A DNA stretch of 64,000 nt from UBA10649 sp963842725 (lineage in GTDB: Bacteria > Actinomycetota > Actinomycetes > S36-B12). Below are positions 8,596 to 19,345 of the stretch, in pieces (the stretch's first letter is position 1; every line of letters begins with the position of its first letter). The stretch covers positions 310,001 to 374,000 of the forward strand of contig CAWJHN010000004.1 in assembly GCA_963842725.1 (NCBI GenBank), given 5' to 3'. The notes beneath the pieces were generated by a model, which was not told the DNA's origin, ran no database searches, and saw only the letters and a list, made by a program, of their open reading frames with translations. A program made the position numbers and the translations under genes.

Positions 8596-8601
8596 TACAC
8601 T
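8596..8601 (+). promoter_or_regulatory. Candidate -10 of the CPBP gene (leaderless)
   Basis: TACACT fits TANNNT and ends 8 nt before ATG 8610. No Shine-Dalgarno sequence precedes that ATG, as expected for a leaderless message. Confidence 0.5.
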
Positions 8602-8609
8602 TCGGACCG

Positions 8610-9446
8610 ATGATCCACATCGAGTTCCCGGAGCAGCAGGCCGGGCTGGCCTTCTGGCCGGTCGCGGTCGTGATCGTGACGCTGCTCGTGCTGAACGTCG
8701 TCAACAACCGCGTGGCGCCCCAGACGCACTACCTGCTCTGGTCCTTCGGCGGTTCGGTCGGGCTGCTGGCCCTCGGCCTCCTCGATGGCAACTCGTGGAC
8801 CGACATGGGCCTGGGCTTGAGCTACCTGCTCTCGGGGACGCTGTGGGCCCTTGCCTGCATCGGGGGCGTGACCGCGGTCTACCTGGTCGGCTCCGCGTTC
8901 CGGCGCACGCGCACCGCCTTCCACGACGAGCGGATGAGCGACCTGAGCGGCACTCGACTGATGTTCCAGGCCCTGGTCGAGGTGCCGTTCGGCACCGTCC
9001 TGCTCGAGGAGATCGCCTTTCGGTCGGTCCTGTTCTCGATGCTGGTGCGTCGGTACGGCCTGCTCTGGGGCATCGTCATCTCATCGGTGCTCTTCGGGCT
9101 GTGGCACGTGCTGCCGAGCATCGGGACCCACGAGCAGAACCCCGCCCTGGGGTCCGTCGTGGGCTCGGGCCGGCGCGGCAACATCCTGGCCGTCGCGCTC
9201 AGCGTCCTGACCACGACCATCGCGGGTGTCCTGTTCTCCGGCCTGCGCATCGTGTCGGGCAGCGTCCTGGCGCCGATGGGCTTCCACTGGGCGACCAACG
9301 GCCTCGGCTATGCCTTCTCCTGGCTCCTCATCCGCGCCCGGGACCGGCGGCGCGAGCAGCATCGCCGCATGATCCGGCGTCAGCAGGAGCAGGAGCAGGA
9401 GCAGGAGCGTCGAGAGGCGACCGGCGAATCAGGCCACGTCGAATGA
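8610..9446 (+). CDS. CPBP-family intramembrane metalloprotease
   Basis: A 278-residue polytopic membrane protein of the CAAX/Rce1-like CPBP family. The catalytic pair EE is in LLEEIAFRSVLFS; the other conserved motifs are LFGLWHVLP and GFHWATNG, which carry the metal-binding His residues. About six to seven hydrophobic segments are visible. The C-terminus is highly charged, with a Gln/Glu repeat (QQEQEQEQE) and basic residues. Bacterial members process or protect against peptides, but the substrate is unknown. The start is chosen at ATG 8610 because an appropriate -10 lies just upstream and the reading from 8205 only mirrors the opposite-strand hydrolase. Confidence 0.88.
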   Translation: MIHIEFPEQQAGLAFWPVAVVIVTLLVLNVVNNRVAPQTHYLLWSFGGSVGLLALGLLDGNSWTDMGLGLSYLLSGTLWALACIGGVTAVYLVGSAFRRTRTAFHDERMSDLSGTRLMFQALVEVPFGTVLLEEIAFRSVLFSMLVRRYGLLWGIVISSVLFGLWHVLPSIGTHEQNPALGSVVGSGRRGNILAVALSVLTTTIAGVLFSGLRIVSGSVLAPMGFHWATNGLGYAFSWLLIRARDRRREQHRRMIRRQQEQEQEQERREATGESGHVE

Positions 9447-9520
9447 CATTGATGGGATTCAGGTCGTACGATGACGCCCACGACGAGTTCAGCGGCCAGG
9501 TCGAATCGGAGGAATCCCGG

Positions 9521-9820
9521 ATGGATGCAGCGCGAGCCCACCTCGAGCACGAGGCGGCAGCCACGCTCAGCGATCGGGACCGGCGGATCCTCGAGTTCGA
9601 ACGCCAGTGGTGGAAGTACGCCGGCGCCAAGGAGCAGGCGATCCGCGACCTGTTCGACATGAGCGGCACGCGCTACTACCAGCTCCTGAACGGTCTCATC
9701 GACTCTCCGGACGCCCTGGCCTTCGACCCGATGCTGGTCAAGCGCCTGCGTCGGATGCGCGCCACGCGGCAGCGGGCGCGATCGGCCCGTCGGCTGGGCA
9801 TCGAGATCGAGTCCCGATAA
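9521..9820 (+). CDS. DUF3263 protein
   Basis: A 99-residue protein of the actinobacterial DUF3263 family. The core reads LSDRDRRILEFERQWWKYAG, then KEQAIRDLFDMSGTRYYQLL, where a predicted helix-turn-helix-like segment lies. A very basic C-terminus (RRMRATRQRARSARR) suggests nucleic-acid binding, but no function is established. ATG 9521 has GGAGGA about 8 nt upstream. A longer reading from 9444 would overlap the CPBP gene and has no comparable ribosome-binding site. Confidence 0.82.
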   Translation: MDAARAHLEHEAAATLSDRDRRILEFERQWWKYAGAKEQAIRDLFDMSGTRYYQLLNGLIDSPDALAFDPMLVKRLRRMRATRQRARSARRLGIEIESR

Positions 9821-10014
9821 CGGGCCTTTCGGGCAAAGCGGGACACGCGTTCGGACCTTCATCACGGTTCCGTAACAATTGGTATGTAACGCTGTGTAAG
9901 CGGTTGCATCAGGGAACCCGCAGCCGTACGTTTCTGTCACATTAACGAGGGGTGACATCTCGTCGCGCCCTAAATCGGAAAGCGGCCCGTCCGGGTCGCA
10001 AAGAAAGGACCAAC
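9821..10014 (+). promoter_or_regulatory. Regulatory region upstream of malE
   Basis: This 194-bp gap is more AT-rich than its surroundings. It contains an imperfect inverted repeat at 9888-9905 (AACGCT, 5-nt spacer, AGCGGTT) of the size bound by LacI-type sugar repressors, and several AT-rich hexamers that could be -10 elements. A purine-rich ribosome site (AAAGGA at 10004-10009) precedes ATG 10015. No regulator gene for the mal locus is in the window, so operator assignment is inference. Confidence 0.4.
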
Positions 10015-11247
10015 ATGCGCAGGTCGCTGCGAACGATGGTCGTCGCCTCATCGGTGGCTTCCGTCGCTTTTGGTTCGCTCCTCGCCGCTCCGGTGGCCAT
10101 GGCAGCGGACAACACGATCACGGTCTGGGTTGACCAGAAGCGAATCGCCAACTACCGCGAGGTCTTCCCCGACGGTACGTACGCCGGCTACAAGATCAAC
10201 CTGGTGCCCAAGGACTTCGGCAAGATCCGCGACGACCTCACCACGGTCTCGGCTGATTCCGCTCCCGACGTCATCTCCGGCGCCCACGACTGGACCGGCG
10301 CCCTCGCGGCCAACGGCCTCATCGTCAAGCTCAACGTCCCGGCCGCGACCATCAGGGCGCTGTCGCCCTTCGCGCTGCAGGGCTTCCGCTACGGCTCGGG
10401 CATCTACGGCATCCCGACCCAGATCGAGAACGTCGCGATGATCACCAACGCGAACCTGATCAAGACCCAGCCCAAGACCTTCGCGGCCCTCTCGGCGCAG
10501 GCGCTGGCTCTGAAGAAGGCCGGCAAGGTCACCGTTCCGTTCGCCGTGCCCCAGGGCGCCAACGGCGACGCGTACCACATGTACCCGATGTTCAGCGGCC
10601 TCGGTGGCTACATCTTCGGCACCAACCCCTCGGGTTCGGTGAACGTCAAGGTCGTGGGTCTCGACAACCCGACGTTCCGCAAGAACCAGAACCAGATCAA
10701 CGTCTGGAACAAGACCGGCCTGATCAACTCCAAGGTCGACTACGGCATCGGCAAGACCGCCTTCACCACCGGCAAGTCGCCGTTCTGGATCACCGGTCCG
10801 TGGGAGCTCGAGGCGATCAAGGCCCTGCCGTTCAAGTACCGCGTGACCACGGTTCCGCCGATGGTCAACGGCATCACCCCCGTGCCGTTCCTCGGCGCGC
10901 AGGGTGCGATGGTCACCAAGTACGCCAGCCAGCACGGAGTGCAGACCGGCGCCAACGCGCTCGTGACGCAGTTCATGGCCAGCGCCCGGTACCAGGCGAA
11001 CCTCGCCGCAGCTGACGGCCGCACCCCGGCCAACAAGATCGCTGCGGCCGCCGTGTCCGATCCGGTCCTGAAGGCCTTCTCGGCCGCCGCGACCGGTGGC
11101 GTGCCGATGCCGAACGTCCCGCAGATGGCCTCCGTCTGGGGCGCGCTCGGTGGCGCATGGGTCAACTCGACCAAGGGCGCCGGCGCCATGCCGGCCCAGA
11201 AGGCCTTCGCCCAGGCGCAGGCCACGGTCAAGAAGGCCATCGGCTAG
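10015..11247 (+). CDS. malE: Maltose/maltodextrin-binding protein (secreted, no lipobox)
   Basis: A 410-residue periplasmic-type solute-binding protein of the MalE class. The signal peptide is residues 1-31 (basic start, hydrophobic core, AAPVAMA before ADNT). There is no Cys at the cleavage site, so it is not a classical Gram-positive lipoprotein. Family landmarks are ITVWVDQKR, FRYGSGIYGIPTQIEN, GLGGYIFGTNP and SPFWITGPWEL. It heads malE-malF-malG-GH13-malK, so it should deliver maltodextrins to MalFGK. A strong hairpin follows the gene and probably sets its mRNA level above that of malF. A divergent paralogue lies at 19346. Confidence 0.92.
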   Translation: MRRSLRTMVVASSVASVAFGSLLAAPVAMAADNTITVWVDQKRIANYREVFPDGTYAGYKINLVPKDFGKIRDDLTTVSADSAPDVISGAHDWTGALAANGLIVKLNVPAATIRALSPFALQGFRYGSGIYGIPTQIENVAMITNANLIKTQPKTFAALSAQALALKKAGKVTVPFAVPQGANGDAYHMYPMFSGLGGYIFGTNPSGSVNVKVVGLDNPTFRKNQNQINVWNKTGLINSKVDYGIGKTAFTTGKSPFWITGPWELEAIKALPFKYRVTTVPPMVNGITPVPFLGAQGAMVTKYASQHGVQTGANALVTQFMASARYQANLAAADGRTPANKIAAAAVSDPVLKAFSAAATGGVPMPNVPQMASVWGALGGAWVNSTKGAGAMPAQKAFAQAQATVKKAIG

Positions 11248-11269
11248 TCGTTTCCCACCGTTGTGATTG

Positions 11270-11308
11270 CACGCGGGGATCTCCGAGTTCCTCGGAGATC
11301 CCCGCGTG
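11270..11308 (+). terminator. Hairpin between malE and malF
   Basis: Arms of 18 nt (11270-11287 and 11291-11308) are perfectly complementary with a TTC loop. A short CTTTCGG follows. In many mal operons such an intercistronic hairpin partly terminates or stabilises the malE message, giving excess binding protein; that role is inferred here. Confidence 0.8.
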
Positions 11309-11355
11309 CTTTCGGTTAACTGTGCTCGGTCAACGATGAAGGAGCGTCCACGACG

Positions 11356-13203
11356 ATGCAGGCATTGATCTCGCGCTTCGGTGGAACGCCAGCGCTCATC
11401 CTCAAGCTGCTGTTCCTCGGCGTCATCAACGCACTGGCGATCTGGGCGATCCCCGCACTGCTCACGTCGGGCGCCTGGGTCATGCTCGTCGTCCTGGTCG
11501 CGTGCACCCTCGCCCTCGACTTCTTCATGTTCACCAGGAAGTTCATCCCCGCCAAGTACGTGATCGTCGGCGCGATCCTCCTTACCGTCTTCCAGCTCAT
11601 CCCGATCGCCTACACCGTCTCGATCGCCTTCACCAACTACTCCACGGGCCATATCGGCACGAAGGAGGAGGCGATCAAGACGATCCAGACCGACTCGCTG
11701 TCCGAGACCGAGGGTGCGGTCTCGTACGACATGCTGCCGCTGTACGCCGAGTCCCAGGCACTCGTGCTCGGGTTGACGGAGATCCCGCTCGAGCCGGTCG
11801 ACGGCACGGATACCACCGACACCGAGACGGACCTCGGCGAGGCACCCGTCGACACCCAGACCGAGTTCGGCCCGAGCGATGCGGCCAGCCCCGCGGAGAG
11901 CACGCAGACCGAGTTCGGCCCGAGCGATGCCGCGAGCCCCGAGGCCGTCGCCAGCCCGGAGGCGAGCGTCCAGACCGAGTTCGGCGTCGGCGAGGTCGCC
12001 ACGGGCATGCCCTCGAGCGAGGCCAGCCCGGCCGAGAGCGGCGACATGAACCTCGCCGTTCCCGAGCCCGAAGGCGGCTGGCCACCCACCTACATCGGCA
12101 CGAACGAGGGCCTCGATCCTGTGCCCCCGGGCGACGTGCAACGCGACGAGTTCGGCCTGGTCACCGGCGTGACCGGCTACGTGACGGTTCCCGAGGCCGA
12201 CTACCCCGACCTGGACGCCACCCTGGCGAGCATCAAGGTGCCGGGCCCGAACGGTGGCTACATCGTGGCCCAGGGCTTCACCATGGCCACGGAGCTCACG
12301 CCGATCGTGACCTACGACGCCGCGACCGACACGTTCACCAACGTCGAGACCGGCGTGGTCTACACCGACAACGGCGCCGGCTCCTTCACGAATCCCGACA
12401 ACCCCGACGACGAGCTGCTGCCGGGCTGGAAGGAGAACATCGGCTGGCAGAACTTCACGTCGATCCTGACGGATCCCGACGTGCGCGACCCGTTCGGCAA
12501 CGTGTTCGTCTGGACCTTCATCTACGCGATCCTGACCGTGCTCCTCACCTTTGCGGTCGGGCTCTCGCTCGCCATCGCGCTGAACAAGCAGGGGATGCGC
12601 GGCCAGAAGGTGTATCGGTCGCTGCTTATCATCCCGTACGCCGTCCCAGCGTTCCTGTCGGTACTCGTGTGGGCCGGGCTGCTGAACGACGACTTCGGCG
12701 CGATCAACGCCGCCCTCGGCATCAACATCCCCTGGCTGTTCGATCCCTTCTGGGCGAAGGTCAGCTGCCTGCTGGTCAACCTCTGGCTCGGCGTGCCGTA
12801 CATGTTCCTGGTCTCGACCGGCGCCCTGCAGGCCATCCCGAGCGAGTTGCAGGAGGCGGCCCGCATCGACGGCGCCCGCAACTGGCAGGTCTTCCGGCTG
12901 GTCAACCTGCCGCTCCTGCTGGTCGCGCTGACCCCGCTGCTCGTTGCGTCCTTTGCCTTCAACTTCAACAACTTCAACAACATCTACCTGCTCACCGGCG
13001 GCGGTCCGGCGATGGAGGGATCGAGCGTCGCCGGCGCCACCGACATCCTCATCAGCTACACCTACAAGATCGCCTTCGCCGCCGGCAAGGGCAATGACTT
13101 CGGGCTGGCGAGTGCCATCTCCATCATCATCTTCCTGATCGTCGGGTCCATCTCGGCCATCTCCTTCGCACGATCCAAGGCTCTGAGGGAGGAGCGCTCA
13201 TGA
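11356..13203 (+). CDS. malF: Maltose ABC transporter permease MalF with a repeat-bearing external loop
   Basis: A 615-residue membrane protein. Three hydrophobic segments at about 15-95 precede a long extracytoplasmic loop (about 95-370), as in enterobacterial MalF. A C-terminal permease domain follows, with the EAA motif EAARIDGARNWQVFRLVNLP. Within the loop, residues about 165-230 are low-complexity, Ser/Ala/Pro/Glu-rich, with TQTEFGPSDAASP occurring twice and a third partial copy (VQTEFG). The underlying DNA repeats exactly for 24 bp (11857-11880 and 11905-11928). The rest of the loop resembles the folded P2 domain that contacts MalE. ATG 11356 follows AAGGAG; the stop overlaps malG by 4 bp. 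Confidence 0.93.
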   Translation: MQALISRFGGTPALILKLLFLGVINALAIWAIPALLTSGAWVMLVVLVACTLALDFFMFTRKFIPAKYVIVGAILLTVFQLIPIAYTVSIAFTNYSTGHIGTKEEAIKTIQTDSLSETEGAVSYDMLPLYAESQALVLGLTEIPLEPVDGTDTTDTETDLGEAPVDTQTEFGPSDAASPAESTQTEFGPSDAASPEAVASPEASVQTEFGVGEVATGMPSSEASPAESGDMNLAVPEPEGGWPPTYIGTNEGLDPVPPGDVQRDEFGLVTGVTGYVTVPEADYPDLDATLASIKVPGPNGGYIVAQGFTMATELTPIVTYDAATDTFTNVETGVVYTDNGAGSFTNPDNPDDELLPGWKENIGWQNFTSILTDPDVRDPFGNVFVWTFIYAILTVLLTFAVGLSLAIALNKQGMRGQKVYRSLLIIPYAVPAFLSVLVWAGLLNDDFGAINAALGINIPWLFDPFWAKVSCLLVNLWLGVPYMFLVSTGALQAIPSELQEAARIDGARNWQVFRLVNLPLLLVALTPLLVASFAFNFNNFNNIYLLTGGGPAMEGSSVAGATDILISYTYKIAFAAGKGNDFGLASAISIIIFLIVGSISAISFARSKALREERS

Positions 13204-14105
13204 GCACCGTGGCCGCATCCGCTCCGCCGGTTCCCAAGGCGAAGCGCCGTTCGCTCGGCGGGTGGTTCAGGCATACGGGCTGGCGGCACATCGTCGCGCT
13301 CGTGGCCGTCGCCGCCGCACTCTTCCCCGTGCTGTGGGTCGTCAGCGCGGCCTTCACGCTCGACCCGTCGATCAGCAGCACGTCGATCATCCCGACGAAC
13401 CCGACGCTGGAGAACTTCAGCACCTTGTTCAACAACCCCGACCAGCCGTACGCCAACTGGTACGTGAACACGATGATCGTGGCGTCGGTCTCCGCCTTCT
13501 TCACCGTCCTGATCGCGGCCGGCGCCGCCTACGCGTTCAGCCGGTTCCGCTTCAAGGGACGCAAGGTCGGCATCATGTTCCTGCTGCTCGTGCAGATGTT
13601 CCCGCAGTTCCTCAGCCTCACCGCGATCTACATCATCATGGTGAACATCGGCGACGTCTTCCCACCGATCGGCCTCGACACCCTCGCTGGCCTGATCCTC
13701 GTCTACCTCGGCGGCGCCATGGGCGTGAATGCCTGGCTCATCAAGGGATTCTTCGACACGATCCCCATGGAGATCGACGAGTCGGCGAAGGTCGACGGGG
13801 CAACGCACGGGCAGGTCTTCTGGGGCATCATCCTCCCGCTGGCGGTTCCGGTCCTCGCGGTCGTCGGTCTCCTGAGCTTCATCGGGACGATCAACGAGTT
13901 CATCATCGCGAGCGCACTGATCCAGACCCCGGAGACCAAGACGCTCGCCGTCGGGCTCCAGGGGTTCATCGCGAACGAGTACGCCGAGAACTGGGGACCG
14001 TTCGCGGCCGGGGCCCTGCTTGCGGCCATCCCGGTCGTCATCCTCTTCCTGTTCCTCCAGAGGTTCATCGTCGGCGGCCTGACCGCAGGGTCGGTGAAGG
14101 GGTAG
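13200..14105 (+). CDS. malG: Maltose ABC transporter permease MalG
   Basis: A 301-residue inner-membrane permease with six hydrophobic segments. The EAA loop is DESAKVDGATHGQVFWGIIL, which contacts the MalK ATPase. The characteristic MalG C-terminus FIVGGLTAGSVKG, which reaches the sugar pathway in MalE-FGK, is intact. The start overlaps malF (ATGA), and the stop TAG shares one base with the GH13 GTG start, so translation of malF, malG and the hydrolase is coupled. Confidence 0.95.
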   Translation: MSTVAASAPPVPKAKRRSLGGWFRHTGWRHIVALVAVAAALFPVLWVVSAAFTLDPSISSTSIIPTNPTLENFSTLFNNPDQPYANWYVNTMIVASVSAFFTVLIAAGAAYAFSRFRFKGRKVGIMFLLLVQMFPQFLSLTAIYIIMVNIGDVFPPIGLDTLAGLILVYLGGAMGVNAWLIKGFFDTIPMEIDESAKVDGATHGQVFWGIILPLAVPVLAVVGLLSFIGTINEFIIASALIQTPETKTLAVGLQGFIANEYAENWGPFAAGALLAAIPVVILFLFLQRFIVGGLTAGSVKG

Positions 14106-15958
14106 TGACCTTGGCAGCGTCGCGCGTCCACCATGACGGCTCGCCGTTGTACGTGTCGACCCTGTCGCCACGACTCGGCGAGACGCTGACGCTGCGCCTG
14201 CGCACGCATCGTGACCATCAGCCCCAGACGGTGGTCCTGCGCACGGTGCGCGACGGCGAGCCGCACGTGGTGCCCGTGGAGCCGAAGGAGTCGCAGGGCG
14301 ACGTCGTGTGGTGGGTGGCGAACCTCGTCGTGCGCAACATCGAGACGCACTACAGGTGGCTCCTCGTGGGCGGCGCCTTCGACTTCGCCTGGCTGACGGC
14401 CGGTGGACTGCTCGACTTCGACGTGCCGGACGCCACGGACTTCGTCATCAGCGCGAGCGAGCCGCCGCCGGACTGGACGCACACCTCCGTGGTGTACCAG
14501 GTGTTCCCCGACCGCTTCGCCCGCTCGACCGGCGACGACGCCTCGCCCGCACGGCCGCCGGAGGGCGTCGCGATGCCCGACTGGGCCGTCCCCCGGGCCT
14601 GGACCGACCAGCCCGAAGGCCGGTCGCGCAACACTCCCCGCGAGTACTTCGGCGGCGATCTCGACGGCGTTCGCCAGCACCTGGACCATCTCGAGTCGCT
14701 GAGTGCCGACGTCCTGTACCTGACGCCGGTGTTCCCGGCGGCCTCCACGCACCGGTACGACGCGTCCACCTTCGACGCGGTCGACCCTCTGCTCGGCGGT
14801 GACGCCGCCCTTCGCCGTCTCGTCGACGACGCGCATGGCCGTGGCCTGCGCGTCGTCGGCGACATCACCCTCAACCACTGCGGGCGGCACCACGAGTGGT
14901 TCGAGCGCGCGCAGGACCCGACCGCCCCCGAGCGCGAGTTCTTCCGATTCGACCCTGACCTTCAGTACGGCTACGAGTGCTGGTTCAACGTGCCCAGCCT
15001 TCCCAAGTTCGACCACACCAGCGGACTGCTGCGCGAGCGACTGGTCCTCTCGCCGGACTCGCCCGTCCGCACGTGGCTGCGTGGTGGGTCCGGTCTCGAC
15101 GGCTGGCGCGTCGACGTCGCCAACATGGCCGGCCGGATGGGGTCCGTCGACGTGACCCATGAGTTCGCGAAGGACGTGCGTGCGGCGATGGCCGCCGAGC
15201 GCGACGGCACCCTGCTCGTTGCCGAGCACGGCCATGACGCGAGCGGCGACCTGCTCGGCGACGGGTGGCACGGCACCATGAACTACGCCGGCTTCACGCG
15301 GCAGGTGTGGTGCTGGCTGCGGGGTCCTGACTTCCACGAGACCTTCATGGGCCTGCCGGTCGAGGTGCCGGTGATCAGCGGACAGCAGGCGGTGGCGTCG
15401 CTGCGGGCCTTCCATGCCCGGATCCCATGGCGGTCGCTCATCACCAGCTGGAACATCCTGGGCAGCCACGACACCGCGCGGATCCGCACCGTGGTGGGCA
15501 CCGCCGAGCGCCAGGTGGCCGCGCTGGCGATGGCGGTAGGACTGCCCGGTGTGCCGATGGTGTTCGCGGGCGACGAGATCGGGGCCACGGGCTGGTGGGG
15601 CGAGGACGCACGGACGCCGTTCCCGTGGAACGACCCCGACACCTGGGACACGGACACCCTGGATGCCTACCGCAGCCTCCTCGGCATCCGGCGGGCCAGC
15701 GAGGCGCTGGCCGTCGGGGGCCTGCGGTGGCTGCATGTCGGCACCGACGCGCTGGCCTTCGTCCGCGAGAGCGCCGATGACTGCGTGCTGGTCGTCGTGG
15801 CAAGGAACCAGGCGGAGCGGATCCGCATTCCGCTCGCCGAGCTCAACGCAGTAGTGGTCCATCACCTGTTCGGCTTCGAGGCAGAGGTCGTCGCCGAGCA
15901 GATTGTCATCGATGTCCCGTCAGCGGGTGCTGGCGTGTGGCGAGTGGAGGGTATGTAG
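14105..15958 (+). CDS. Intracellular GH13 maltodextrin hydrolase (neopullulanase/cyclomaltodextrinase type)
   Basis: A 617-residue glycoside hydrolase family 13 protein without a signal peptide. An N-terminal beta-sandwich domain of about 120 residues precedes the TIM barrel, as in neopullulanase and cyclomaltodextrinase. GH13 regions are visible: GDITLNHCG, GWRVDVANM (nucleophile Asp), LLVAEHGHD (acid/base Glu) and ILGSHDTAR (stabilising Asp). Lying between malG and malK, it should cleave imported maltodextrins in the cytoplasm. GTG 14105 is the only start compatible with the malG junction. Exact specificity (alpha-1,4 versus alpha-1,6 or cyclic substrates) cannot be read from sequence. Confidence 0.9.
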   Translation: MTLAASRVHHDGSPLYVSTLSPRLGETLTLRLRTHRDHQPQTVVLRTVRDGEPHVVPVEPKESQGDVVWWVANLVVRNIETHYRWLLVGGAFDFAWLTAGGLLDFDVPDATDFVISASEPPPDWTHTSVVYQVFPDRFARSTGDDASPARPPEGVAMPDWAVPRAWTDQPEGRSRNTPREYFGGDLDGVRQHLDHLESLSADVLYLTPVFPAASTHRYDASTFDAVDPLLGGDAALRRLVDDAHGRGLRVVGDITLNHCGRHHEWFERAQDPTAPEREFFRFDPDLQYGYECWFNVPSLPKFDHTSGLLRERLVLSPDSPVRTWLRGGSGLDGWRVDVANMAGRMGSVDVTHEFAKDVRAAMAAERDGTLLVAEHGHDASGDLLGDGWHGTMNYAGFTRQVWCWLRGPDFHETFMGLPVEVPVISGQQAVASLRAFHARIPWRSLITSWNILGSHDTARIRTVVGTAERQVAALAMAVGLPGVPMVFAGDEIGATGWWGEDARTPFPWNDPDTWDTDTLDAYRSLLGIRRASEALAVGGLRWLHVGTDALAFVRESADDCVLVVVARNQAERIRIPLAELNAVVVHHLFGFEAEVVAEQIVIDVPSAGAGVWRVEGM

Positions 15959-15960
15959 CC

Positions 15961-17131
<1,171 letters not shown>

Positions 17132-17145
<14 letters not shown>

Positions 17146-19261
17146 GCTCTTCGTGCCCGGACTCGCCCTCGCCGCCGTCCTGGCCGGGCTGTCGGCCTCT
17201 CCGGCCGGAGCCGACCCCGGGCTGGACGCGATGGCGACGCCCTCGGTTCGCTCGCCCATCGCGTCGGACACGTTCTACTTCGTCATGACAGATCGCTACC
17301 GGGACGGCGACCCGGCCAACAACGAGGGCGGGGTGTCCGGGAGCCTGGCGACCACCGGCTTCGAGCCTGCCTCCGACGCGTACTACCACGGCGGCGATCT
17401 CGCGGGCCTGACCGGACGGTGCGACCCGTCCGATCCCTCGGACGACGGGCTCGCGCGTCTCAAGCGCCTCGGCTTCACCGCGGTGTGGATCACGCCACCG
17501 TTCGTGCAGCGCACGGTCCAGGGCTCGAGCGCCGCCTATCACGGCTACTGGTTCCTCGACATCACCCGACCCGATCCGCGAGTCGGGACCGAGGCGCAGT
17601 TCGCGGCCTTCATGTCGTGCGCGAAGCGGCTCGGGTTGAAGGTGTTCCTCGACGTCGTGGCCAACCACACGGCCGACGCCATCTCCTACCGCGAGGGCAA
17701 CGCCTACGTGCCACTGGGCCGGGCCCCCTATCGCACGGCTGGCGGACGGGCGTTCAACCCGTGGGACTACACCTCGGGGACGCGGTTCCCGAGGCTCTCC
17801 CGCACCCGCAGCTTCGCAAAGACGCCCACGGTCGAGGCTGCATTCCGAGGGGTCAAGCAGCCCGCCATCCTCAACGACGTGACCAGGTACCACAACCGCG
17901 GGGACATCTCGTGGGGCAGCTGCGTGGGCCGTTGCGAGATGGACGGCGATTTCTCGGGCCTCGACGACATCATGACCGAGGACTGGTCCGTGGTGAAGGC
18001 GCTCGCTGACGCGTACGGCTCGTGGATCACCAGGTACGGAATCGACGGCTTCCGCATCGACACCGCCAAGCACGTCGACCCCTACTTCTTCGGCCGCTGG
18101 CTGCCGATGATCAACCAGACGGCGGCGACGGCCGGAAAGCCCCAGTTCACCAGTTTCGGCGAGGCCTGGATCACCGACACGGCGCAGCTGTCCGAGCTCA
18201 TGCTCGCCCGCCGACTGCCCTCGGTCCTCGACTTCCCGTACCAGGAGACCGTGCGCAGGTTCGCGTCCGACCGGGCGACCGGGGGATCGCTGGCGGCCCT
18301 GTTCGGCGACGACGACTACTACACGTCGGCCGCCACCAATGCCTACGGGCTGACGACCTTCCTCGGCAACCACGACATGGGCCGCATCGGCTTCTTCCTC
18401 GCCACCGATTCCGGCGACGAGGGGCAGGTGCTGCTCGAGCGCGACCTGCTGGCGCATGACGTCCTCTATCTGACCCGGGGGGTGCCGGTCGTCTACTACG
18501 GCGACGAGGTCGGCATGACGGGCTCGGGCGACGGCACGGACAAGAACGCCCGCCAGGACATGTTCCCGACCCAGGTCGCCGACTGGCGAACCGAGGATCG
18601 GATCGGCGGCCAGCCGATCGGGGACGGGTCGTCCTTCGGGGAGTCGAGCCCCATCGAGGGGCGCCTGGCGGCACTGGCCGCCCTGCGCGCCGCCCATCCG
18701 GCGCTGGCCTCGGGTGCGCAGATCACCAGGTACGGCGAGGGACCGGTCTTCGCGGCCAGCCGAATCGATGCCCGGACGCGAACGGAGTACCTCGTCGCCT
18801 TCAACACCGGCGACGCCGCGGTCGGCGTCCGGGTCCCGACCTCGACGCCCTCCGCCGATTGGACCTCCGTGCTGAGCGGCGCGGGGGCCGTGTCCGGCGC
18901 CGACGGAGCGGTCGCCCTCTCGCTGGGCGCCCGATCGACCGTCGTCCTCAAGGCCAGCACCGCCCTGCCGGCCCCGCCGCCGCCGACGGTCACCCTGCGC
19001 ACCTCGAAGGACTTCGTGACCGGCAAGCACCGGCTGTCGGCCTCGGTGCCCGGCACCGACCCGTCCTCCGTCACGTTCGTGATGCGGCGCCGGGGCAGCA
19101 CCACGTGGACGGTCCTGGGCACGGACGATGCCCGGCCGTTCCGCTTGTTCGTGCCACCTGCGCGGGGCGCGTCGGTCGAGGTGGCGGCCGTGGTCAGCGA
19201 CTCCGTCGCGCAGGTGGCCTCGTCGCCGCCCCGGCTGGTCTCCCTCGCACCGTTCGTGTGA
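17132..19261 (+). CDS. Secreted alpha-amylase-type GH13 enzyme
   Basis: A 709-residue exported glycosidase. The signal peptide is about residues 1-27 (RSRR start, then FVPGLALAAVLAGLSA, cleavage after AGA). The GH13 motifs are FLDVVANHTAD, GFRIDTAKHV (nucleophile), FTSFGEAWI (acid/base) and TFLGNHDMGR. The C-terminal ~130 residues form an all-beta extension beginning PPPPTVTLRTSKD, without a recognisable starch-binding domain. It would release maltodextrins outside the cell for MalEFGK. The TTG at 17132 is preferred because a later GTG (17153) would remove the positive N-region of the signal peptide; the ribosome site is weak. Confidence 0.88.
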
Positions 19262-19345
19262 CCTGCCCGTTCCCCGGATCCTGCCGCTTCGTGCCGGAAA
19301 CCTGTCAGGATGCGGAGATCTGCCGAATCGGCGTGGGAGGTCCGC

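Noticed and set aside
9361..9420. Coiled-coil or repeat protein suggested by the Gln/Glu run
   Set aside because: The QEQEQE run is only the charged C-terminal tail of the CPBP protease, too short to define a domain.
9444..9520. Extended N-terminus of the DUF3263 protein from ATG 9444
   Set aside because: The extension overlaps the CPBP gene end, lacks a ribosome site and is outside the family core; ATG 9521 has GGAGGA upstream.
10048..12141. 697-codon minus-strand open frame
   Set aside because: Antisense to malE and malF, both of which are well supported. Its composition is typical of a GC-rich antisense frame.
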